Below are positions 55,219 through 64,000 of a stretch of DNA of 64,000 nucleotides, piece after piece. The position numbers and the translations under genes were made by a program. The notes under the pieces are model-generated. The model had not been told where the DNA came from. It saw nothing but the letters and a program-made list of their open reading frames with translations, and ran no database searches. Source of the stretch: Tetrapyrgos nigripes (Eukaryota; Basidiomycota; Agaricomycetes; Agaricales; Campanellaceae); NCBI GenBank assembly GCA_013368315.1, contig JAACJM010000005.1:992001-1056000 (forward strand), in the 5' to 3' direction. The first letter of the stretch is position 1; each line of letters starts with the position of its first letter.

Positions 55219-55807
55219 ATGTATTGACAACCTTGACAATCAGATAAATCTGGCAGAGTTCAAAAACAAACTGCAGAGATGGCACCAAGACATCTGGGGC
55301 ACTACATATAGAAGACCACATATGATGTCATTGTCACATACAGTCACAATACATCTTACCTATTTTGGACTGTTCCTCTCACTGTATGCACGTCCTGTCA
55401 CTCTGGTTCACATGTCTGCAAGCAATGAATGGGGTGCTATATTTGATGAAGAGGGTGTGCAGCCCTATTCAGGTGATGATACCAATGACAATATTGCTCC
55501 TGTTTGGTCTGACAACAAGCCAGATGCACTGGAGATGCACCAGCTCCTTCAAAACTTGAAGGAAGGACAGCTCAAGTACTAAAAGTACTGCATTACATGG
55601 ATAGCATTGGAATCACTCTGGCTGAAATGTTGGATTCATTCAGCTGGGGTGATTTAGACTGTATTCCCAATAAGGCAAGCATAATCAGTATAGTCCCTCC
55701 TGAGCTGGTTCCAGCAATGAGGGTGCAGTCTAAGCCTAGAGATAATGCCTCCACTATGTCAAGCTGCCACTCGTATGGAGCTTTTCCAAAGCAAGGTCAT
55801 TGGTACA
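55219..55807. other. Unassigned sequence between 3' LTR and inverted solo LTR
   Basis: A plus-strand open stretch (55322-55582, with WSDNKPDALEMHQLLQNLKE) resembles part of a transposon or captured gene, but I cannot name it. It continues in other frames to about 55700. Confidence 0.35.
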
Positions 55808-56228
55808 CTTAATAACAAACCACCCAAGTCACACAAAGACGAGATTGATTGAGAATAGAGAGATAGATAAAGAGCAAGAGTAAGCTGACTATGCTCTACA
55901 CTGCGTAGTACTAGTACAGAGCAGAGACAATTAGCTAGAATGTCTAGTGGTTTATATAGAAGAGCAATGAATAGGTGATAGGAAAAAGATAGGAGAAATA
56001 GGAGAAACATAGGAGAAAGTGGAGAAATATAGGGAAAAGATAGGATCGATAGAATGGAAGATTGATTGACAATTATTATAGAATTTGACAGGTTCTATAA
56101 GGTTCAAAGTCAGTAATATAAGGTTTAAAAGGTTTATCGAGGAAATGCAATAGACAAATGATCAGAAAATGGGTTCAATAATGTAGTAGAAAAGGAAGGA
56201 GGACAAAGAACTGTAGCAGTTCGTGACA
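55808..56228 (-). repeat. Solo LTR of the same Ty3 family, inverted
   Basis: The reverse complement of the LTRs at 37205 and 54780, ending TGACA-complement at 56228 (the minus strand starts TGTCACGAACTGC). No internal element sequence lies beside it on the right, so it is a solo LTR. Confidence 0.85.
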
Positions 56229-57955
56229 ATGACCATTGTAAGGCACAAAGACTTACAGGAGACTTTCAGTGTTATAACACTTGTAATTCCTTGGATATAC
56301 AGAGGAATTACAGAAGCCTTACTCAGGTACACTCAATAAGTAAGTCCACTTGACTTACTGAAGTATTACAAGAGACCAAAGAAATTAGAACAGTTATGTA
56401 TGACCATTGTAAGGCATGAAGACTTACAGCAGGCTTTTGGTATTACAGGAAATAATACCTTATCCACAACAAAAAATACAAAAGAATTACAAGAAAGCAA
56501 GAAAAATCAAAGAATTTGGTAAGTCCATCATAATACATGTAGACATACAATGGACATTCATTGTGACTTTCTGTCACAGTATGTCATTCTGTAGAACCTC
56601 AGCAGAATTACATGAGTATTTCAGTGTGACAAAAAATCACAGTATGGTCAAGTGTAATACCACTGGGACTTACAGAAGACTTACAGAAAAGAAGACCCTG
56701 GAAATCTTCAAGAAAGTCTGGAAATTTTGAGATGAAATTTATCAAGTGACAGGCAAGTCACAGTAATTCACCCAAAAGTCTGTCAGTATTACAGAGGACT
56801 TACAAGAAAGCCAGGTCAGGCATGCTATACGATAAGTCTTCAGTCAAGTTGTGCAGTATGACACTAGGGTCACAGAAGGACCTCTGTAAGTACTGGAGTA
56901 TTACAATGAAAATTTGGCTATGTAAATCTCTTTGTAAGTCTATGGGAATTACAAGACAGTTACTGGAAGAAGAGTATGAAGCAAATGATTATAGTAATAC
57001 CAGAAGAGGTCACGAGAGGAGGAGGGCATAAGGGCACAAGGGCACGAGGGGATAAGAGCACAAGGGCACAAGGGCACAAGAGGGTGAGAGGACAAGGGCA
57101 TGAGACGATGAGAACATGAGGGCATGAGGTCACGAGAGGAGGAGGGTGCGAGGGCATGAGAGGACAAGAGGACAAGAGGACAAGAGGATCTTATGCTCTT
57201 GTGCCCTTGTCCTCTTGTCCTCTTGTCCTCTCGTCATGCCCTCATCCTCTCATCGTGCCCTTGTGCCCTCATGCTCTTGTGCTCTTGTGCCCTCATGCCC
57301 TCTTCCTCTCATCCTCTTGTGCTCTTGTGCCCTTGTGCCCTCGTCCTCTCATACCCTCATGTCCTTGTCCTCTCATCCTGTGGTGCCCTCACACCCTCAT
57401 GCCCTTGTCCTCTCATCCTCTCATGCCCTTGCACTCTCGTCCTCTCATCCTCTCATGCCCTCGTGCCCTCATGCCTTACAATGGTCATACATAATTGTTC
57501 TAATTTCTTTGGTCTCTTGTAATACTTCAGTAAGTCAAGTGGACTTACTTATTGTGTGTACCTGAGTAAGGCTTCTGTAATTCCTCTGTGTATCCAAGGA
57601 ATTACAAGTGTTATAACACTGAAAGTCTCCTGTAAGTCTTTGTGCCTTACAATGGTCATACAGAATTGTTCTAATTTCTTTGGTCTCTTGTAATACTTCA
57701 GTAAGTCAAGTGGACTTACTTGTTGAGTAAGGCTTCTGTAATTACTCTGTATATCCAAGGAATCACAAGTGTTATAACACTGAAAGTCTCCTGTAAGTCT
57801 TTGTGCCTTACAATGGTCATACATAATTATTCTAATTTTTTTGGTCTCTTGTAATTCTTCAGTAAGTCAAGTGGACTTACATATTGAGTGTATCCAAGTA
57901 AGGCTTCTGTAAGTCCTCTCTATATCTGAGGAATTACAAGTGTTTGCACCCAGTG
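56229..57955. repeat. Fold-back structure of about 165-bp repeats around a palindromic minisatellite
   Basis: The left arm starts TGACCATTGTAAGGCA (56231) with a second partial copy at about 56398. The right arm holds the same unit in inverted order in three tandem copies (57473-57643, 57644-57804, 57805 to about 57955), each starting GCCTTACAATGGTCATA. Between them, 56420-57000 is littered with ACTTACAG/GTAAGTC motifs, and 57003-57480 is a minisatellite palindrome. No coding sequence is credible here; open frames in the minisatellite are artefacts. Confidence 0.75.
57003..57480. repeat. Palindromic AAGGGCACGAGG / CCTCGTGCCCTT minisatellite
   Basis: The left half is purine-rich (GAGGACAAGAGGACAAGAGG, AAGGGCACAAGGGCAC) and the right half (from about 57190) is its pyrimidine-rich complement. 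The centre is near 57188 (GAGGATCTTATGCTC). The two halves could pair into a long hairpin. Confidence 0.8.
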
Positions 57956-59247
57956 CATACAAGTCCCGTAAATGTCTCGTACTTAGGTATGTCCCATACT
58001 TATGTCCTGTATGACGTCCCGTGGATGTCCCATATTATGTCCCGTATAATGTCCCGTAGTCCTGAGTTCCCGGACGCTCTCGGACCGACTTCGGAGTCGG
58101 TCCGGGGTCGGGTCGGGACCACTGGGGTCGTGGCCTGGACCCCGGCAACACTGATTATATCTCAGGAAAGATAGTAGATGTGGGTGTACGCTGTGACAGG
58201 CTGCCGTTCTTTAGAGGACCTGCCATGTATTCTATCTACCTATCTATCTATCTCAAGGAGCACAGACTCCCAGCTGTTCGTGCATAAAAAGCAATGAATG
58301 AGGGCTTTCTCCAAAGGAATATTACCATTTTAGAAAACTAGAGAAATTTGAGCAGACCGGAACATATAACTTCGATGGATAGGTATTACATCGACGAGTG
58401 GGTATAACATCGACGGGCGGGTATACCATCGACGGGTGGTATGACATTGACGGGTCAAGTATATATATATATATATTGACGGGTGCTTGATTTTTTGTGC
58501 ACATTAAACGGCATAACACACTGCCACACCCGCGCCCAAGGTTTGTACCTGAAAGCTGCGTACTGAACCATGAATAGATATTTATGATCTACGTGCGTCC
58601 GCAAGTTTCAAGTAGTCTCGTGAAACCAGACTGACAATACTCACTATGTGTGTATGTAGTCTGGTGGTTATGAGGAGCCGCGCGGCCATAGAAAATGATT
58701 AGGTTATCACCAAATATTCGTACAAACCTTTTCCCAGTATTTTCATCACTACTTGTTATAACTGTGTAGATTTTATTTGACATGTGGTATTCCTAAATGT
58801 ATCTAAAGCTGAATACCAAAAATCGCGACGTAGAATGAGTGTCAAGTCCAATTCCGCGAGCGCACAGCCACTTCCGCGGCAAGCTATTAGGCTGCAATGC
58901 ATGTCTAACGGTAGTGACCACTTCTGGTCCGTTTCTCTCGGTAAAAATTTGCATACAAGGTCTTTGAAGCTATCTCAACGGATATGTAAAACAAGGAAGT
59001 GAGGTACTTAAGCTCGAAATGTCTATGCCATTGACTTGCCGACCAGGATTACATAAGAATTTTTTGCGGGCGCAGCGCCCAAGATAACTACCAGACTAAG
59101 TTTCAAGAGGTTTCAAGACACCCTTTTAATCTCGGAGGCTGCAGTACATTTCTTCATTCCCTTTCTGAATCTCGCAGTCCCTCTCCGCAGAACTTTCAAT
59201 CTTTAACTTAATTCCTTTCCTCCTTCCTTTCTTTCACGAGATCTACA
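57956..59247. other. Intergenic region with short tandem repeats
   Basis: 57960-58060 repeats variants of ATGTCCCGTA. 58231-58255 is a CTAT microsatellite. 58381-58490 holds four to five units of about 20 bp (GGTATAACATCGACGGG) plus an AT run (58462-58477). No gene is recognised. The last 60-70 bp before 59248 are C/T-rich (TTCCTTTCCTCCTTCCTTTC), as is common just before fungal start codons. Confidence 0.55.
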
Positions 59248-60012
59248 ATGCCAGGGTCCACTGTTCTGCCCTACTCACCCATTGGCTCCCCGTCCGTAGA
59301 CGCCCTCGGGGCAAGATGCCATGCATTTTATTCTGCTCTCGAAACGGGAACTACAATTGGACCTGATGTTGTAAGCATCCTTCGTTCATTGCCTAAACGA
59401 TGTCTGTGCTGATCAAGACTTTTCCTCCAGTTGCAATTTCTGTCTCCCGACTTCCATATCATTCAATCGCCCACGACGCCTTTCAACGTGTGTTATGCAC
59501 TCACTGGAATGCTGCTGACTGTTGCTAACCTCTTGAACTGCAGGCATCTGTTTATGATGGCCCACTCGGAGCTTTTCAGATCGCCGAACAGAAGGCCAAT
59601 CTTTACAACACCAACAACAACACCATCCGTATCTTCACTCTCGGTGAAAGCCACTGCATAGCCTACGGTGTGGATCACAATGCAACCTTGGTCAACAACA
59701 CCCTCGGAACGTTCACACTTGAGTACCTTGAGCATTCGTACTGGGCTGATGATCTTGTGCAGAGTGAGTTCTTGCTTTAATTGTTCATGCCATTGCTCGC
59801 GTACAATGTCTGATGCACCACCTCTTCTCTTTCTTTCTTTAGGTATCAAGTTCTACATCTACAATACCTACCCTATCATGCGTAACCAGATGCTTGAGAA
59901 AGGCGCTCACCGCTACGTCCAGTGGAAGGACTACGATGACAAGCAAAGGGAAGCTGCTATTGACGATTTCAACCAGGAATTCCCCCTCAACTATGACCCC
60001 CACACTGTTTAA
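59248..60012 (+). CDS. Conserved-looking small protein, 189 aa, possible NTF2-like fold
   Basis: Model: join(59248..59370, 59431..59487, 59544..59763, 59843..60012), 570 nt, with consistent phases. The protein begins MPGSTVLPYSPIGSP and has no signal peptide or membrane segment. The pattern, helix with FYSALETG, then LQFLSPDFHIIQSP, then alternating hydrophobic strands (TIRIFTLGESHCIAYGVD, TLGTFTLEYLEHSYW) and a basic, helical C-terminus (KDYDDKQREAAIDDFNQEF), is compatible with a SnoaL/NTF2-like cone fold. This is a guess from layout, not a family match. The clean splicing and full open frame make it a genuine gene. It lies far from the terpene cluster, beyond the transposon block. Confidence 0.7.
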
Positions 60013-63000
60013 ACTGGGACAATCCTGACTGTGGCTACTGTTAGGGCTGTTTGTCAGAAACGGAATGTACACCACTATATTTAATGTAGATCTACTACAA
60101 GCACTCATTGTATTTGTCTCTATTAATACCATAGAAGCCATCCTGAGCTGAAGGATACAGAACTGCCGGTTTGCGTACCTGTTGGCAGTAGTACTATCTC
60201 CTACCAAACCGAACGACGTAGGAACCGTCTGACACAAAGTAGACAAGACGAAAGAGAAGGTTATTGCGAGTCTGACATGTTTGCAATGGGTGAATGAAGT
60301 TGAAAGTCGTCCAAGTCGCAATTTAAGGGCGAGAACTATGGCTTGTGGAATATTCCAATTTCGGACTGTGCAAAATGGCTCTGGATTCGGTGAGACGGGA
60401 TACGAGCGTTGAAACGTTGAGGGCGGATGCAGAAAGTCATCCAGCTGCCAGCGTCGTATTTCATGTGAGAAGCGATCTGAGAGGTTCTATTCCAGAGCTC
60501 AACATCCACGCTCCACCAGCTTGTCAGTATAGCCATCGTGACTTCTGTAGACCTCCCACGTCGATACTGTCGTATGGAGCTGTATCCAGGGACGTGACTT
60601 GTTTTTCTTTTGGAGAATCGTCAATATGGTAATAAAAAGCAAGTCGCAAACATCAGGGATTGGTCGGTCCAGACAAGCCAGGAAGAGAAATGGTATCGCA
60701 GAACGGTCAGATGGAGCAGCAAGATGGGAAGGACTGACCGGTGATTATGCGCTCCAGGAGGTTTGTCCTAAGACCCGCTCAGCCGAATAAGGCTTTGCAT
60801 CAGTTATTCCGAGTCATACTCAGGCTATTAGTACTAGTGAACCCTCAAACCAGGACCCTCACCTATTAATTCTAGTCCTTGATCCGTACAATAGGACACA
60901 TTGTATCCCGCAACGAATGCTAGGTAGATATAAATCTGCATCGAGCTGGCGACGTAAGATGATCTAGGGAGCGATGGTAGATTCGTACAGTGAACATGCT
61001 GTCGTAAGTTGAGGAAAGGTAAATCTGGACAAAACGCTAACCCCCGTACAATGAAATTGGAAAGATACTAAATACATAAGTATATGCATGCGTCGTCAAA
61101 TTAGTGGCAAAAGGCTTCAATGGATTAATCGCTTCGGGACGTCGACTCACAGTTCAAGTTGCTGCTACGTGAACTTGACCTTCAAGTTCGTGCCAATCCT
61201 ACTATGAGTCAGATATCCAGATCAAACGTGAAAACTTACAATCGTACTCCTACTTTTCGGGCATTGAAGTGACGAGTACATACCATGTAGGCACCACAAC
61301 TGCGAGAAGCTAGGGACGCAGTAATAATAGATAACATGATAGATGAAAACCGCGCCTGCGGTATCGAGAAGCCTGTTCGGGGAAGTGACACTCTATACAT
61401 ATCATGATCATAATCATGCTGAGAGTCTTTGATACTTACCAGAGAAAAACGATCTTTCGTTATCGAAGAATAAGAGAATAAGAATAAGTCGACGACTCGG
61501 AATGCAGACGTTGAAAGTTTTAGTTTACTCACCAAAGCCTTGGACTTGGACACCCTTGCGTCTTTGGAGTTTCCCGTGAGGAAAATGTACGACTGGATGC
61601 AGGTACTAATTCCCCATAGTCTAAATGGTAAAATTGCAAGTCAAGTTACTAACGGTGCATAAAGCTAGAGCGGTGAGTGGTGAGTGATTATGATTATGAT
61701 TATGGTGATTGGGGAAGGGACGGTCGAATAAACGAGTCAGGGACTCAGTTAAAACAACGCGTCGGTAGGTCCCAAACGTTCAGGAAGTAATCCGTAACTT
61801 GTGAGTAGACGGAAGAAGTGAAAATGGATAAGAAGAGAAACTGGCAACTTGGTATTGTGTGGTCGATTCGGTATGCCAAACTTATCTATATGTGACCGAT
61901 AACCAATCCGACCAATCCAACTCTGTTTAAACTTGGAAATGTGAGATAGGCCAAGTACCATATGGTTCTCGTCAATTACGTCTCAATGGTGTGGAAATTG
62001 ACGAACGACCACTTTGAGGTGTAAGTTGACTGTAAGAGAGGGTTGAAGAATCGCCGGTGAGAACCCGATGTCAAGCGTTAAAAAGCGGAACGTCTAAGAA
62101 GGTTGGGTTGAAGGGCATAGCCAGAACGATAACAGTGAGAACGGAGGCGAAAACTTGATGTCGAGGGTTAGACTAGTCTGATGAGTCTTTGTCAGCGAGT
62201 ATTGAAGCTCGATGAAATACCAGGCTATTGTATCATCCGAAATCCAGAGAAATGGTACAGCTGAAACGGACAGGGATATGAAGAACGTTTGAAGCAGGGG
62301 AATGAAAAAGGGTTTTGTTTCCAAACATATATACAACAAGGTAATAATGAAACGCTGAGAAAAGTTGCATAAATGAAGAGACTCGGAACGGCCAAGTATT
62401 CCAACGATACCAGTACCTGAGGGGTCATTTTGTTATGGCCCGGAAGACGTATTTACCTCTGAACCGCGTCTGGAAATCTTCAGTCATGCGTAGGAAAGCC
62501 AAAGAAATCTCTGGTAGAACGTCCAAGAGACGGTTCTGCAAGTTAAACAGATATCAAAGTAGAACCAACGATTGGAATGGGAGACGACTGCATAAGAGAA
62601 CCAGAAGACTAGTGCTGGAACGTCGAGCATGGGACAGTGGTGGTACTGACTCAAGTAGGTTGAAGCCAGAGTATTTGGCAGCGTAGGGATGTGAGACAGG
62701 TATGTACGATTTGGGATAAATGGAGTTGTAAGGCAAGTGTATAAGTCCGCCGGGAATACGACTGCGGCGTGCGCATGCACGTACAGCATTGCGGGGTATT
62801 GTAGTTAAGTATGGGCGCTTGAGAGATATAAGAGGATACCGAGCAATTCCTCAAGATTGGTACCAGAAGGACCTGCAACTCGCAAAGTCTAGAGAACCGC
62901 GTTGTGTTGTTTTGCTGGTTGTCAAGGAAACGAGCAAACCACTGTCTGGTCTTTGAAGAGAAAAACGTGAGCGTCAAATCCTACGACTCCTGGCCGCTGC

Positions 63001-63262
63001 CAAGAATGTCTAGAGAAGAAGATATAGGAGGTATCGCTGGACAAGTTGAAGACGGCTGGCGGACAAGCCAAAACGGGAAGGGTAGTCACGAGGAAACGTT
63101 ATTAAGTCGGATCAAACCTTGTGACGAAAAAACGTTTCAAAGTCCGCCTGGCCGTTGTTGTTTCCCCTGTCGTCCGGCGACCCGCACGACGTTGACGAAG
63201 GCTCTACGCTCCTTATCCCGTCCCCAACACCTTCTTTTACTCTCCACATTCCTTACCATACT
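60013..63262. other. Gene-poor region, nothing assigned
   Basis: I find no spliced or unspliced reading frame here that I would defend. Short open frames at 60345-60632, 61236-61553, 62094-62428 and 62435-62686 lack recognisable motifs, and overlapping frames on the other strand are equally long. A small ATT/ATG-type repeat (GATTATGATTATGATTATGG) is at 61685-61705. Confidence 0.4.
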
Positions 63263-64000
63263 ATGGGTTTTGCAAACATCCATGTCAGCAAGGCAGGCGC
63301 TATCTACAACCATGCCCACCGTCTCCAGTCGAGGGCTGAGAGCAGTGCGTAGCCTGTCTTTTTCCCTTTTCAACCGTCTAAAAACTCTCTTCAGGCTGCC
63401 TTACGGGCGGTTTCTACAAAACTCCCACCGCTGGCCAGAAAATCGATGCGTTGTACCCTCTCAACATCACCTGGGACACTTCTTGTCTCTCACCTGCCAA
63501 CGACAAAGCCGACATCTACCTTTTTGCTCCCAACAGCAACACTCCTCGTCTTCACATGTACGAAGGCATCACCTTCTCTTCCGGCTCATACAACGCCACT
63601 CTGAAACCCCGTTGGTGGAACTCGACTTCATCAGAACAGCTCCAACTCTTAATCATCCAGCACGGCGACGCTCCCTTCCTTGCCACTCTTCCCGGAGGCC
63701 CAACCTTCTCCGCTACTTACCAAGCGCCCTCGTCGGGAACTCCCGACGTCGCAGACATAACCAAAGCCTCTGGCAGTGATAGTGTCACTCAAGTCGACGC
63801 CAAGACCGAGCCCGCTTCCTCTCACCGCGGAAAAATCGCCGCTGCAGTCCTCGTTCCTCTCCTCGCCCTCATAGCCCTCGGTATCTTCGCCTACCTTAAA
63901 ATCTCCCGTACCAGAGGAAAGGAAAAGAGAGCTGCATACGCCGAAAACATCGACAAGCGCATGTCCACCATTTCCACCGACTGGAAGTCCATGTCCGCCG
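63263..64000 (+). CDS. Single-pass membrane protein with extracellular domain, partial (runs off window)
   Basis: The main exon (from 63395) reads CLTGGFYKTPTAGQKIDALY, then PLNITWDTSCLS, KADIYLFAPNSNTPRLHMYE, KPRWWN, a Ser/Thr-rich stalk, a transmembrane segment (AAVLVPLLALIALGIFAYL, about 63840-63897) and a basic cytoplasmic tail (KISRTRGKEKRAAYAENIDK) with MSTISTDWKSMSA at the edge. This is the layout of a common mushroom surface-protein family of unknown function. The intron 63345-63394 (GTGCGT...TTCAG) fits. The 5' exon is uncertain: ATG 63263 is in frame (donor 63345) but gives no signal peptide, whereas the neighbouring frame (STFLTILWVLQTS) is hydrophobic and could join through a donor at 63349. 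A remote first exon is possible. Confidence 0.65.

Noticed and set aside
57146..57565. Long ORFs of 109-139 aa rich in Cys, Ser, Pro, Leu
   Set aside because: Produced by the pyrimidine-rich minisatellite; they exist in all three frames.
60345..60632. 95-aa plus-strand ORF
   Set aside because: An equally plausible frame on the minus strand, no recognisable motif, no conserved-looking splice structure.
62904..63779. 291-aa plus-strand ORF
   Set aside because: The longest open frame nearby, but composition is atypical, and the overlapping frame from 63395 holds the recognisable surface-protein sequence with a membrane segment.

Overview
The window is nuclear DNA from a filamentous fungus, most likely a mushroom-forming basidiomycete (Agaricomycetes). 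The support is dense short introns (about 47-75 nt, GT...AG, up to 15 per gene), multi-exon P450s, a DUF6534-type membrane gene, and the transposon types present (Ty1/copia, Ty3/gypsy chromovirus, Helitron, Tc1/mariner, many MITEs). I see no rRNA, complete tRNA or CRISPR array.

Layout. 1-4301: degenerate Ty1/copia retrotransposon on the minus strand, with two LTRs. 4302-8000: relic DNA transposons and MITEs. 8053-33141: a gene-rich block read here as a diterpenoid-type biosynthetic cluster: SDR oxidoreductase (+), geranylgeranyl diphosphate synthase (-), class I terpene synthase (+), P450-1 (-), P450-2 (+), P450-3 (-), P450-4 (+, a broken paralogue of P450-1) and a secreted BBE-type FAD oxidase (-) with an apparent 1-base deletion. 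MITEs and TIR elements lie between most of these genes. 34163-36048: DUF6534-like multi-pass membrane gene, possibly decayed. 37205-56228: a Ty3/gypsy chromovirus about 18 kb long end to end. It has been split by a Helitron, a TIR element with 3-bp direct repeats and a Tc1/mariner element with arms of about 430 bp, and is followed by an inverted solo LTR. Behind the Helitron helicase sits a small spliced gene (45382-46440) that is still intact. 56229-57955: a fold-back structure built of about 165-bp repeats around a palindromic minisatellite. 57956-64000: mostly gene-poor, with an intact 189-aa gene (59248-60012) and, at the edge, the start of a single-pass membrane protein.

How the cluster could work (inference): the GGPP synthase supplies C20 diphosphate; the divergent terpene synthase, which shares a 1,043-bp intergenic region with it, cyclises it; P450-1, -2 and -3, the SDR and the FAD oxidase then oxidise the scaffold. 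All exon models were built by hand from splice signals, frame continuity and family motifs. The three intact P450s, GGPPS, TPS, SDR, the 288-aa Helitron-linked gene and the 189-aa gene each close into a complete open frame. P450-4 and the FAD oxidase do not.
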